From NCBI GenBank assembly GCA_050247235.1, contig JBFWUN010000012.1, positions 1-64,000 on the forward strand: a stretch of 64,000 nt of DNA, in the 5' to 3' direction. The translations under genes were made by a program, and so were the position numbers. Below are positions 25,374 through 35,500 of this stretch, piece by piece (position 1 is the first letter of the stretch; the number at the start of each line of letters is the position of its first letter). The notes beneath the pieces are model-generated. The model ran no database searches and was not told the DNA's origin. It saw only the letters and a list, made by a program, of their open reading frames with translations. This stretch comes from CAIKBL01 sp050247235. Lineage in GTDB: Bacteria; Pseudomonadota; Gammaproteobacteria; Ga0077536.

Positions 25374-27797
25374 ATGCAAGAATCAGGCATCGACGCCCTC
25401 GAAGGGCACCCGGCGCAACCCGCGGCGGACGCCGCCGTGAGACCGGACGCGCCGCGCACGGGCGTACTGTCCGCCGACACGATCGCAATCGTCCCGGTGC
25501 GCAATGTCGTGCTGTTCCCCGACATGCTCGTGCCGTTGTCCATGGGGCGTGAGAAATCGATCGCTGCCGTGCAGAGCGCGTTGTCCGCGCAGCGGCCCGT
25601 GGGACTGCTGCTTCAGCGCGACCCCGCCGCTGATACGCCCGGCGCGGCGGACCTCCACGGCGTGGGCACGATTGCGCTGCTCAGTCGTCATCGCGTGGGC
25701 GCGGATGGCACGCACCACGTGGTCTGCCAGGGTCGCCAGCGGTTCCGCGTGCTCGAGTTCGTTGCCGATCATCCTTATCCGATCGCGCGCATCGAACTGC
25801 TGGACGACGGCGATCCGGCGACGCCGGAGATCGAGGCGCGCGTGCTCGCATTGAAGCAGCAGGCGCTCGAAGTCCTGCAGCTGCTGCCGCAGGTGCCGGC
25901 CGAGGTTGCCAGCGCGATCGAAGCGCAGCGCAGCGGTTCGCGGCTGGCGGATCTCGTCTCGGGTCTGCTGGACGTGGCACCGGCCGAACGCCAGGAGCTG
26001 CTGGAGACGGTCGACGTGAAGGCCCGGCTCGACGCGCTGCTGCGGATCGTGGCACATCGCCTGCAGGTGCTGCGCATCTCCGAGCAGATCGGTCAGCAGA
26101 CACGCGTGGCGCTCGACGAGCGCCAGCGGGAAGCCGTGCTGCGCGAGCAGCTCAAAACCATCCAGAAAGAACTCGGCGACAGCGACGACCGCGGTGAGGA
26201 GCTGTCCACGCTCGAGCGCGCGCTCGACGACGCCGGCATGCCCGAGGACACCCTGCGCCAGGCGCGCAAGGAGTTGAAGCGTCTGCAGCGTATGGGGGAG
26301 AGTTCGGGCGAGGCCTCGCTGCTGCGGACTTATCTCGAATGGCTTTCCGAGCTGCCGTGGGCGCGCGACACCGAGGATCGTATCGACCTCGGAGACGCAC
26401 GCCGCGTGCTCGACGAGGACCACTACGGGCTGGCGAAGATCAAGCGCCGGATCCTCGAATACCTCGCGGTCCGCAAGCTCAACCCGGAGGGGAAGAGTCC
26501 GATCCTTTGCTTCGTGGGTCCCCCGGGGGTCGGCAAGACCTCGCTCGGAAGCAGCATCGCGCGCGCAACCGGCCGCAAGTTCGCGCGCATCAGCCTGGGC
26601 GGTGTGCACGACGAGGCCGAGATCCGCGGGCACCGGCGCACGTATATCGGCGCGCTGCCGGGGAATGTCGTGCAGGCACTGCGCAAGGCTGGAAGCCGCA
26701 ATCCAGTGATCGTATTCGACGAGATCGACAAGCTCGGCATGGGCGCGATGCACGGTGACCCGTCTGCAGCACTGCTGGAGGTGCTCGACCCGGAACAGAA
26801 CGCGAGCTTCCGCGACAACTACCTCGGCGTGTCCTTCGACCTGTCCAAGGTCCTGTTCATCTGTACCGCGAACGTGCTGGAGAACATCCCGGCGCCGCTG
26901 CGCGACCGGATGGAGATCGTCCCGCTGCCCGGCTACACGCAGGAGGAGAAGCATGAAATCGCGCGGCGTTACCTCGTGCCGCGGCAGCAGCGCGCCAACG
27001 GGCTTGGCGCGGTGTCCGTCGGCATCGATGATGCCGCGCTTGAAGCATTGATCACGGGTTACACGCGCGAAGCCGGTGTGCGCAACCTCGAGCGGGAGTT
27101 GGGTGCAGTGTTCCGCAGCGTGGCCATGCGCGTCGCGGAAGGCGCATCCGGACCCATCGGGGTGGGGGTCGGCGACCTCCTGCCGATCCTCGGACCACGC
27201 CGCTTCGAGAACGAGGTGGCACTGCGCGCCGGTGTGCCGGGCGTCGCCACGGGACTCGCCTGGACCGCGGTCGGCGGGGACATCCTGTTCATCGAGGCCA
27301 CCAAGGTGCCCGGCAGCGGCCGGCTGATCCTGACCGGACAGCTTGGCGACGTCATGAAGGAGAGCGCACAGGCGGCATTGTCGTGCGTGAAGGCAAAGGC
27401 AGACGTACTCGGCATCGCGGCGGAGCAGCTCGAGAAGAGCGACATCCACGTCCATGTCCCCGCGGGCGCGACCCCCAAGGACGGACCGAGCGCGGGTGTT
27501 GCGATCCATCTCGCGCTGGTGTCGCTGCTGACGGGACGCTGCGTGCGGCCCGATGTCGCGATGACCGGCGAGATCAGCCTGCGCGGGCTGGTGCTGCCGG
27601 TGGGCGGCATCAAGGAGAAGGTGCTGGCGGCACTGCGCGCCGGGATCCGCACCGTGCTCCTGCCTCGCCGCAACGCGCACGATATCGACGAAATCCCGGC
27701 GAGCGCGCGCGAGCAGCTCGAGTTCGTGTGGCTCGACCGGGTAGAGGATGCCGAGGCCGTTGCGTTTACGACGGTCGCCGACCCTGTTGCGGTGTAG
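25374..27797 (+). CDS. lon: ATP-dependent protease Lon
   Basis: 807 residues. The N-terminal substrate domain (about 35-235) starts with TIAIVPVRNVVLFPDMLVPL. It is followed by the coiled coil and then the AAA+ module with Walker A GPPGVGKTSLG and Walker B-type VIVFDEIDKLG. The C-terminal Ser-Lys protease has the catalytic serine in PKDGPSAG and the lysine in GGIKEKVLAALRAG. It degrades misfolded and regulatory proteins in the cytoplasm. The first 30 residues are an unusual Ala/Pro-rich extension. No good Shine-Dalgarno precedes the ATG. The gene is not next to clpX, unlike in enterics. Confidence 0.97.
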   Translation: MQESGIDALEGHPAQPAADAAVRPDAPRTGVLSADTIAIVPVRNVVLFPDMLVPLSMGREKSIAAVQSALSAQRPVGLLLQRDPAADTPGAADLHGVGTIALLSRHRVGADGTHHVVCQGRQRFRVLEFVADHPYPIARIELLDDGDPATPEIEARVLALKQQALEVLQLLPQVPAEVASAIEAQRSGSRLADLVSGLLDVAPAERQELLETVDVKARLDALLRIVAHRLQVLRISEQIGQQTRVALDERQREAVLREQLKTIQKELGDSDDRGEELSTLERALDDAGMPEDTLRQARKELKRLQRMGESSGEASLLRTYLEWLSELPWARDTEDRIDLGDARRVLDEDHYGLAKIKRRILEYLAVRKLNPEGKSPILCFVGPPGVGKTSLGSSIARATGRKFARISLGGVHDEAEIRGHRRTYIGALPGNVVQALRKAGSRNPVIVFDEIDKLGMGAMHGDPSAALLEVLDPEQNASFRDNYLGVSFDLSKVLFICTANVLENIPAPLRDRMEIVPLPGYTQEEKHEIARRYLVPRQQRANGLGAVSVGIDDAALEALITGYTREAGVRNLERELGAVFRSVAMRVAEGASGPIGVGVGDLLPILGPRRFENEVALRAGVPGVATGLAWTAVGGDILFIEATKVPGSGRLILTGQLGDVMKESAQAALSCVKAKADVLGIAAEQLEKSDIHVHVPAGATPKDGPSAGVAIHLALVSLLTGRCVRPDVAMTGEISLRGLVLPVGGIKEKVLAALRAGIRTVLLPRRNAHDIDEIPASAREQLEFVWLDRVEDAEAVAFTTVADPVAV

Positions 27798-27853
27798 GAC
27801 CGCGCGCCGGTACGTTTCGGCTACGATACCGCACCCAAATCAGGAGCCGTCTC

Positions 27854-28279
27854 ATGCCCACCAAGCTCGGACTCAACGAAGCCCGCCTCATCGTCGACAC
27901 CATGCTGGAGGAAGCTGCCAAGCGCGGCATCAGGTTCGCCGGCGCAGTGGTCGACGCCGGTGGCGACACGATCTGCCTCGCCCGCATGGACGGCGCCACG
28001 GCGCTGAACGCGCGCATGGCGTACAACAAGGCGTACACGGCGACCAAGTGGCAGATGGATACGCGCGTGCTGAAGACGCGGCTGTTCGACATGTCGCTCG
28101 GGGACGAACGGCGCGAGATCACGTGGTTCTGCGACCCGCTCTACACTCCTGTGTGGGGCGGTATCGTGCTGCGTGCGCCGGACGGCACGATGCTGGGCGC
28201 GCTGGGGGAGAGCGGCGGTACCTACCAGCAGGACGAGGAGATCGGGCAGATCGCGGCGGCGCGGTTCAACGCGCTCTGA
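27854..28279 (+). CDS. GlcG/HbpS-type heme-degrading family protein
   Basis: 141 residues. MPTKLGLNEARLIVDTMLEEAAKRGI opens the profilin-like fold. FAGAVVDAGGDTICLARMDGA and MAYNKAYTATKW follow, and the C-terminal GESGGTYQQDEEIGQIAAARFNAL closes it. These are family hallmarks of GlcG/HbpS (DUF336), which bind heme, corrinoids or act as accessory proteins. CAGGAG is 7 bases before the ATG. It lies 56 bases after lon but probably has its own promoter. Ligand here is unknown. Confidence 0.85.
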   Translation: MPTKLGLNEARLIVDTMLEEAAKRGIRFAGAVVDAGGDTICLARMDGATALNARMAYNKAYTATKWQMDTRVLKTRLFDMSLGDERREITWFCDPLYTPVWGGIVLRAPDGTMLGALGESGGTYQQDEEIGQIAAARFNAL

Positions 28280-28363
28280 GGGTGGTCCGATGACGCGCTG
28301 TCTTTGCTGGCAGTCACGTCGATGCGACACTCGGAGCCGCACTTCGTAGTCCGCGCGAGTGCA

Positions 28364-29350
28364 TCAGGCGCGCAGCACGAGCAGCGCGGTGAGATAGACG
28401 AAGTACGTCGCGACGAACACGCCGCCCTCCACGCGCGAGACGCAGCGATCGCTCCGGAACACCGGCAGGCAGACCGCGGCCACGAGCGCGGCGAGCGGCA
28501 GATCGATCCATGCGACTTCACGCGAGACATCGATGCCATCCGGTGCGGCCAGCAACGTGAGGCCGAGAATCGCGAGGATGTTGTACGTGCTGCTGCCGAT
28601 CAGGTTGCCGATGGCGACGTCGCGCTCGTCCTTCCACGTGGCCATCAAGGTCGTGGCGAGTTCCGGCGCAGAGGTGCCGAGCGCGACGATTGTCAGCCCG
28701 ATGACTGTCTCAGGCACGGCGAAATCCCGCGCAATGCTCCCCGCGCCCGCGACGAGCAGGTCCGCACCCAGCACCGTGAGCGCGATGCCGCTCACCAGCA
28801 GTCCCGCATGCCACGCGAGGCGCAGCCGGCGTTGGCGGGCGGGCACGCGCTCGGCGCCGAACTGCGCCGCGAAGTCGCGTTGGGCGGCAGCGCTCTGCCG
28901 TCGGCTCTCGCGGATCACGAGCAGCGTGTAGAACAGCCCAGCGAGCACCAGCAGGCCACCTTCCGCACGGGTGAGGCGGCCATCGAACGACATCAGGATC
29001 AGCGCGACGGCCGCGCCGGCCATCGCCGGGATGTCGAGCCTGAGGCTCTGCAACCGGATCGGCAGCGGGCGGACTGCGGCGCTCGCACCCAGGATCAGCA
29101 GGATGTTGAGGATGTTGGTGCCCGCGATGTTGCCGATCGCGAGCGGTCCCTGGTCCGCTGCCACGGCGGTCAGGCCGACCGCGAGTTCCGGTGCGCTGGT
29201 GCCCACCGAAACGATGGTCAGCCCGATGACGATGGGACTCACGCCGAGCCACGCGGCGATCCGCGCGGCGCTGCGCAACAGGATCTCGGCACCGACCAGG
29301 ATCACGACGACACCGGCGATGAAGATCACAACGGGGGAGAGATCGATCAT
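28364..29350 (-). CDS. Calcium/sodium antiporter, YrbG-like (CaCA superfamily)
   Basis: 328 residues, ten or so membrane spans in two inverted halves. Each half carries the signature alpha repeat: GTSAPELAVGLTAV near residue 50 and ALGTSAPELATTLMATW near residue 210, followed by GNLIGSSTYNILAILG. It exchanges Ca2+ for Na+ or H+ across the inner membrane. The ATG is immediately preceded by a 16-base hairpin (29351-29366) rather than a Shine-Dalgarno, and the tRNA-Phe 3' end lies only 25 bases upstream. Its expression may therefore depend on tRNA read-through or on leaderless/processed mRNA. Confidence 0.9.
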   Translation of the reverse strand: MIDLSPVVIFIAGVVVILVGAEILLRSAARIAAWLGVSPIVIGLTIVSVGTSAPELAVGLTAVAADQGPLAIGNIAGTNILNILLILGASAAVRPLPIRLQSLRLDIPAMAGAAVALILMSFDGRLTRAEGGLLVLAGLFYTLLVIRESRRQSAAAQRDFAAQFGAERVPARQRRLRLAWHAGLLVSGIALTVLGADLLVAGAGSIARDFAVPETVIGLTIVALGTSAPELATTLMATWKDERDVAIGNLIGSSTYNILAILGLTLLAAPDGIDVSREVAWIDLPLAALVAAVCLPVFRSDRCVSRVEGGVFVATYFVYLTALLVLRA

Positions 29351-29366
29351 GCGAGAGAATTCTCGC
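29351..29366 (-). terminator. Hairpin between tRNA-Phe and antiporter start codon
   Basis: GCGAGA (29351-29356) pairs with TCTCGC (29361-29366) around a four-base loop, reading on the minus strand directly into the antiporter ATG. There is no T-run, so it may be a weak terminator, a processing site for the tRNA 3' trailer, or a structure hiding the antiporter initiation site. Confidence 0.4.
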
Positions 29367-29375
29367 GCGGAGTGA

Positions 29376-29451
<76 letters not shown>

Positions 29452-29740
29452 AGCGGGAATCGCCTGCGCCGCGGGCCAGGGGCCGGCGGGGAGGGCGTAT
29501 TAAATCGGCTCCGCCTGGGGGCGTCAACCCGAGCCGTCACGCATTCCGCGCGGGTCCGGCGCGCGCTATCCTGCGCCCTCCAAGTGTCCTTCCCGGGCCG
29601 TGCATGGAGGTTCGCTGCCGGGGCCAGCGAGGTGACTCCATGTCCGCGTGCCGTGGCGGTGTGCCCCTGTGTGCCATACACCATGCCGTTGAATCCGGCG
29701 CTGCCCGTGCGGCGCGCGAGCGACCGGCGGCGTGTCGCCG

Positions 29741-30553
29741 ATGAGCGCACCCCGCCCGTCCGCGGCGCTGACACCGTCCTCGCACTGGACGGTCGCGCGG
29801 ATAGTCGCGCTGGCCGGAATTGCCGCGGTCGCGCTGCTCGCGTGGGGATTCCTGTGGCGCGCCGCGGTCGCGATGTCATCGACGGGGGGGGACGGCGCGG
29901 CGGCTGTCCTGATGGACGCGCTGATGCGGCCCGGACAGCCTGCACGGTACCTGCCTGCCGCGGTGTCGATGTGGATCGTCATGGCGATCGCGATGATGGC
30001 GCCGGCCGTGCTGCCGGTGGTGACGGCGTTCTGGCGGCTCGAGCGCGGCGCCACCCGCCTCGCCACGTGGCACGGCCTGGTATTCGCCGCGGCCTACCTC
30101 GTGGTCTGGTGCGGGACCGGTCTCGTGTTCGGCGTGCTGCAGTTCGGCCTGCATCGGGCGGCGCTGCTGCAGCACCACCTGTTTGCGCTCGCGCCGCAGT
30201 TCGGCGCGGCGCTGCTGGTGGCGGCCGGGGTCTACCAGCTCACGCCATTCAAGCACACCTGCCTCGTCCACTGTCGCGAGCCGCTCACGTTCATGCGCCG
30301 GCACGCGCGTGGCGGTGCCGCAGGCGCGTTCGCGATGGGGCTCGGACACGGCGCGTTCTGCGTCGGCTGCTGCTGGGCGATGATGCTGCTGATGTTCGTC
30401 GGCGGGGTGATGAGTCTCGGCGGCATGGCGCTGATCGCGATGCTGCTGCTCATTGAGCGACTGTTGCCGCTCCGGCCGTGGGCCACCACAGTGCCCGGGA
30501 TCGTGCTGATCGCCGCCGGCCTCTGGACGCTGCTGACGGCGCCGGCGGCCTGA
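29741..30553 (+). CDS. DUF2182 multi-pass membrane protein
   Basis: About 270 residues with six or so hydrophobic segments. The family traits are the first-loop MWIVMAIAMMAPAVLPVVTAFWRLE, the YQLTPFKHTCLVHCREPLTFM loop with two cysteines, and GLGHGAFCVGCCWAMMLLMFVGGVMSL with three cysteines in a membrane segment. The clustered Cys/Met/His suggests metal (possibly copper) binding, as DUF2182 members are described as predicted metal-binding proteins; function is unproven. A GTG three codons upstream (29732) is an alternative start; neither has an obvious ribosome site. Confidence 0.8.
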   Translation: MSAPRPSAALTPSSHWTVARIVALAGIAAVALLAWGFLWRAAVAMSSTGGDGAAAVLMDALMRPGQPARYLPAAVSMWIVMAIAMMAPAVLPVVTAFWRLERGATRLATWHGLVFAAAYLVVWCGTGLVFGVLQFGLHRAALLQHHLFALAPQFGAALLVAAGVYQLTPFKHTCLVHCREPLTFMRRHARGGAAGAFAMGLGHGAFCVGCCWAMMLLMFVGGVMSLGGMALIAMLLLIERLLPLRPWATTVPGIVLIAAGLWTLLTAPAA

Positions 30554-30560
30554 CCGTCCG

Positions 30561-30827
30561 TTACTGAGGTTTGAACTGTTCCGGGCGCGCGGAGCCGTCG
30601 CCGAAGAAATATTTCTCCATCTCGCCTTCCAGGTACTTGCGATCCTTCGGCTCGATCGGGGTCAGGCGATACTCGTTGATGAGCATGGTCTGGTGTTTCA
30701 GCCAGCCCTGCCACGCCTCTTTCGATACGCTGTCATAGATCCGCCGGCCCAGTTCGCCGGGATACGGAGGCATCTGCAGGCCTTCGGCTTCGCGTCCGAG
30801 TTTCACGCAGTGGACGGTACGGCTCAT
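30561..30827 (-). CDS. yggX: Fe(2+)-trafficking / oxidative-damage protection protein YggX
   Basis: 88 residues, the standard length. MSRTVHCVKLGREAEGLQMPPYPGELGRRIYDSVSK is followed by EAWQGWLKHQTMLINEYRL, with the conserved Cys7 and the W.W...QT..INE helix. It protects Fe-S proteins from oxidative damage. Its ATG overlaps the mutY stop by 4 bases, the same mutY-yggX order as E. coli. That makes sense, since MutY is itself an Fe-S protein. Confidence 0.96.
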   Translation of the reverse strand: MSRTVHCVKLGREAEGLQMPPYPGELGRRIYDSVSKEAWQGWLKHQTMLINEYRLTPIEPKDRKYLEGEMEKYFFGDGSARPEQFKPQ

Positions 30828-31888
30828 CGGGAGGCTCCTTTCGTGCTGGCGTTCAGCACCTCGAGCAGGTGGGCGACGGGGGCAGCAAGCCCCACGACGG
30901 ACGGGGCGGCGGTGTTATACCAAAGCCATTGATCCGAATCCATGCAGCGCGCGTCCGCCCGGCGGACGGAGGCAGCGAGCGGCGTGATCGTGAGTCGGAA
31001 GTGGGTGAACGCGTGCACCAGCGGATCGAATGTCCGGGGCGGACCCGCAAGTTCCAGCGCATGTGCGCGGCACCAGTCCGCGAGTCCGATCGCATCCGGC
31101 AGTTCCGGAAACGCCCACAAGCCTCCCCATACGCCGCTCGGCGGCCGCCGCCACAGCAGGCACTCGGCGTGCTCGTTGTGCAGGAGCAGGAACGTCGCGG
31201 CGCGCGCGGGCACCGTGCGCCGCGGACGCGGCGACGGCAGCTGATCGATCCGCCCTTCGCGCAGCGCCACGCACGTGGATGCTACCGGACACCGGGCACA
31301 GGCGGGGCGCGCGCGCGTGCACACGGTCGCGCCGAGATCCATGACTGCCTGCGTGTAGCGCGCCACGTCGGCTGCCGGTGTCAGCGCGTCGGCGAGCGAC
31401 CACAACGTGCGCTGTACCACCGGCGCATCCGGCCAGCCCTCGATCCCGAAATGCCGGGCGAGCACGCGCTTCACGTTGCCGTCCAGGATCGGATGGCGTT
31501 CATCGCGTGCCAGCGCGAGGATCGCGCCCGCGGTCGACCGCCCGATTCCGGGCAGCGCGAGCACGTCGTCGAACGCCACCGGGAAGTCTCCGTCGTGCAG
31601 GTCGACCATCCGGCGCGCCGCCTGGTGCAGGTTGCGTGCGCGCGCGTAATACCCGAGTCCCGACCAGTGGTGGAGCACTTCGTCGAGATCGGCGGCGGCA
31701 AGCGTCGCGCAGTCCGGAAACCGCGCGACGAAGCGTTCGAAATAGGGGATTGCCGTTCCCACCTGCGTCTGCTGCAGCATGATTTCCGAGATCCACACGC
31801 GGTACGGCGTGCGGGTGTGCTGCCAGGGCAGGCCCTGGCGCCCGTACGCCGACTGCCACGCGAGCAATCGATCACTGAACCCGTTCAT
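30824..31888 (-). CDS. mutY: Adenine DNA glycosylase MutY
   Basis: 354 residues. The helix-hairpin-helix LPGIGRSTAGAI, catalytic Glu35 (VWISEIMLQQTQ) and Asp136 (ILDGNVKRV) are all present. The 4Fe-4S loop is Cys190-x6-Cys197-x2-Cys200-x5-Cys206. The C-terminal NUDIX-like domain (about 225-345) reads 8-oxoG. It removes adenine opposite 8-oxoguanine. It overlaps the upstream SRPBCC gene by 17 bases and the downstream yggX by 4, so all three are probably one transcript. Confidence 0.96.
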   Translation of the reverse strand: MNGFSDRLLAWQSAYGRQGLPWQHTRTPYRVWISEIMLQQTQVGTAIPYFERFVARFPDCATLAAADLDEVLHHWSGLGYYARARNLHQAARRMVDLHDGDFPVAFDDVLALPGIGRSTAGAILALARDERHPILDGNVKRVLARHFGIEGWPDAPVVQRTLWSLADALTPAADVARYTQAVMDLGATVCTRARPACARCPVASTCVALREGRIDQLPSPRPRRTVPARAATFLLLHNEHAECLLWRRPPSGVWGGLWAFPELPDAIGLADWCRAHALELAGPPRTFDPLVHAFTHFRLTITPLAASVRRADARCMDSDQWLWYNTAAPSVVGLAAPVAHLLEVLNASTKGASR

Positions 31889-32489
31889 TCGCGAAGCGTT
31901 CGATGCGGGCCACGGTCTCCGTCACTTCCTTGATGAACGAGCGCTTGATCACGAGTGGACCGATCAGCGGCGGGATCCAGAACTTCGGGGCCTGGTCGGC
32001 CTCCAGGGACACGCGGGTGCGCCCGGGCTCGAGCGCCGCGATACGCCACACTGCGGTGCCCCGGCGGAACGTGCTCTCGTCCGGGAGGATGGTCGTTTCA
32101 ATATCGCCGTTCGGCAGGATTTCCACGCGCTCGACGAACGCGATGTCGAAGCAAAAGAACAGCAGGCAATGTTCCAGTCGCAGCCGGCGCTTCAGGGTGC
32201 GCGCGTCGTAGCGTTCGAGCAGCCGGCTTTCGACGATACCGTCATTGAGCCGTGCCATGTGATCGAAATCGGACACCACCCGGCGCACGGCGTCCGCATC
32301 CGCGTCGAGCGTGGCCGCAAAGAAATAGCGATACGCTCCGTTGGAGAACCAGATCTCCGTGCGTTCGAGGTCTGCCCCACGCGCGGCCCCGCCAGCCCCG
32401 ATGAGACCGGCGAGCAGCAGCGCACCCCGCCAGTACCCCGCCCGCTGCCGGCCGGCGCGTGGGTGCCTCCGTGCATCGGTCCCCGACAT
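31872..32489 (-). CDS. Exported SRPBCC (START-like) domain protein
   Basis: About 205 residues from this ATG (an upstream ATG at 32534 is in frame but would abut the asmA stop). A signal-type segment, WRGALLLAGLIGAGGAARGA, precedes a single helix-grip domain: DLERTEIWFSNGAYRYFFAATLDADADAVRRVVSDFDHMARLN, then VERVEILPNGDIETTI and, near the end, PPLIGPLVIKRSFIKEVTETVARIERFANE. Proteins of this shape bind lipids or hydrophobic ligands. Sitting between asmA and mutY with overlaps suggests an envelope-lipid role alongside AsmA (inference). Confidence 0.78.
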   Translation of the reverse strand: MSGTDARRHPRAGRQRAGYWRGALLLAGLIGAGGAARGADLERTEIWFSNGAYRYFFAATLDADADAVRRVVSDFDHMARLNDGIVESRLLERYDARTLKRRLRLEHCLLFFCFDIAFVERVEILPNGDIETTILPDESTFRRGTAVWRIAALEPGRTRVSLEADQAPKFWIPPLIGPLVIKRSFIKEVTETVARIERFANERVQ

Positions 32490-32533
32490 CCGGGGGAGGC
32501 TCGCATCGCGAAAGGGCATCGCGGGACACCGCA

Positions 32534-35500
32534 CTAGAAGTTCAGGAGCTTCTTCAGCGCTTTGCCCGCCCCCGAATCCTCCAGCTTTTCCTTCAGCTTG
32601 TCCTTCACCGCCTTCGCTGCGGCATTCTTCGCAAGTTCACCAAAGTCCGGCAGGCAGCTGCTGCCGCCGATTTCGCCGCGGCAGCGGATCGGGATGGCGT
32701 AGCCGCCGAGGTTGTATTGCGACGCGCCCTGCTCGGCGCTCGTCTCGTCCACGATGACCCGCGCGTCGTACTTGATCGTGTGGTCGGCAAGATTGGCGAG
32801 CATGCCCTCGCCCGCGACCTTGAATCCGAGGCCGTCGAGCAGCAGGTCCCGGTTGAAGATTGCACCGTTCGTGATTTCGAGCGATCCCGTCAGCGACTGG
32901 AACTGCGTGACGCCGCCGGTCGGTACCGGCTGAAGCGTCTTGCTCTCGAGAATGAGTTCCGCGGCGCGCAGGATGGCCGGCACGTCGAATCCCCGCACCT
33001 CGCCCGCCGTGATGGAGAACGACGCCGGCCCGTTCAACGTGCGCGTGAACTGCGTGCCGTCGTGGCCTGCGGCGGTGAGTTTCGCCTCGAAGTTGAGTGT
33101 GCCGGCCAGGTCGCGCTTGCCGGTGGCATCCGCGAGCAGCGGTTCGAGCGCGACCTTCGCGAGCGTGGTGTTCAGCCCGAGCCGAGGGACTGCGCCGGTC
33201 GCATCCAGGGTCATCACACCGGTGTAGCGTCCGCCGTACAGGTCGGCGGTCACCGGGTCGAGTGCGAGCAGGCCACCGCGGGCCTTGAGGGCGAGCTGCA
33301 CGTTCGCGATCTGCATGCCGGACAGCTGCAGCTTCCCGATGCCGAGCCGTCCGTCCACGCGAAGGTCGCGCAGCGTGTCCATCGGCAGGCCCGCGGCACC
33401 CGCGGCGGCGGCCTCGGGCGTCACCGGCCGCGCTTTCGTCTCGCCCGCCGGCGCGAAGTACCGATCGGCATTCAGGCGGTCGACATCGAGCGCCACGGTG
33501 ATCACCGACGGATCGCCCTGCGCACTCACCTGTCCCTTCCACGTGCTGTCGTCGAGCGCGAGCACGAGATCCTGCAGCGCGTATCCCGCGGACGAACCCA
33601 GCACGCGCGCGTCGAGCCCCACGCGCGTCAGCGCCGCCGCGTCGGCCATTTCGACCGGCATGTTCAGCGCCGCGAGCGCGGCGCGCAGGTTGAACGCCGG
33701 CACGCGGATCCGGCCGGACGTCGTGGGATTCGATTTCAGTTGTGTCGCGTCGAACTCCCCGCGGGCATCGAGCCCGAGCCCCTTGAGCGCGAGCTCACGC
33801 ACCGCGAGCGTTTCCTTCGGCAGGCTGGCCTCGGCGCGGCCGACGGTCAAGGTTACGTCGACGGGTGCGGCTCCGCCCGGACCCGCCACCGCGAGCGTGG
33901 CCTCGAACGGACTGAGCGTGAGGGTTTCCGGGTTGCCCTTGACGCCGGCCTCGAACTTCAGGCTGCGCAGCGACCGGGCCAGTTCGGCGTGGCCGAGCGC
34001 GGTCAGGAGCGGCGCGAGATCCGGTCCCTGGAGCGCCAGACGACCGTCGATGCGCCCGCCCGAAGGGTGGTTGAACGCGGTCGCGATCAGCGTGCCATCG
34101 AGCGTGAGCCCCATCGCGCTCGCACCGAGGGCGGGCAGTTCGAGCCGGCCGTCGCGCGCATCGAGCTCGAACTTCCCGCCGAGCGTGAACGACTTGTCGG
34201 TGGCGTTCGCGAGCGCATGCGCAAGTTCAGGCAGTGCGCTGTCGGCCCCCTGCACCCCGCCGATCAACGCGAGCAGTGCCGGCAGATCGCGCCCCTGCGC
34301 GGCAATCTCCCCCGCCAACGACGGTTGCTTGCTGGTCGCGGACAGCGCGCGGAACGAGCCGGTGAGTTCGTTGCCGAACAGCGCCGCGGTCACCGCGGGA
34401 AGCGCGAAGCGATCGGCCTCGAAGTCAGCTTCGACGGTCGTCCTGAACGTGAAGCTCCGGTCGGCCCGCTTGCCGATGACGGTGTTGATCGCCGCGAGAG
34501 CATCGCCGTCGAGTCCCTGCAGTGCGCCCACCGCGAGCGCGAGCGTCGTGAGATCCGGTCCCGACGCGACCACCTCGCCGGTAACCGCGGGCTTGCCGGA
34601 ATCGCCGCCGGCCGACTGCAGCCTGCCCGTGAGCGTGTTGCCGAGCAGGCTGGCGTCGAGTCGCGGCAGTGCGAACTGCCCGGCGCCGAGATCCGCGGTG
34701 AGTTCGGCATCGAGCGAGAACGCGCGTGCTTTCACCGGGGCGAGTGCCTTGGCGAGACTCGTCGCGCCGTCGTTGTGCGGATTGGTCAACGCGGTGCCCA
34801 CGACCAGCAGCGCCGGGAAATCCGGTCCCTTCGCGGTGATGCGGCCGGCGAGCGCCGGGGCATCGGAGTTCATGCGTTCGCCGTCCACCTGCAGGTCGAG
34901 CGTGGCCCCGAGCACCTTGGCCGTGAACACCGGTACCGCGAGGCGGCCGGTGTCGGCATCCAAGGTGAACTCCGTGCGGAAGTCGACACCGCGCTCCGCG
35001 AGTCGCGTGACCTGCGCGACTGCCGGCAGATCGAATGCCCGGAAGAGCGTCGCGAGATCCTTGCCGGCGAGCGCGAGTTGCCCGCGCGCGCCGGGGCGCG
35101 CCGTGTCCACGTGATCGAGCAGCAATTCGCCCTGCACACGGTGATCCAGCCCGGTGACGGACAGGTTGCGGATTTCGACGGTACCAGCGGCGCGATCGGC
35201 CGTCACCGCGCCCTCGCTGACGATCTCCGCCGACCCGCGCGGCAATGTCTTGCCCTTGAGCGTGGTCACCAGGCGCATGGGATCGACGATAACCCGCTGC
35301 GCCGCGTCGTCGTACCGCGTGGTGCTGGTCAGCGACACGGCGCCCGCCAGCGCGGGGCGCGCCGACTCGACCTTGGCCTCCACCGCGAGCGCAATGGGTG
35401 TGTCGAACGCGAGCGCGCCCGACGTCGCGGTGAGTTCGCTGATCCGTACGTCCCGTTCGGTGAGCGCATCCTGCCAGTGGAGCGACGCGCCGCGGATGTC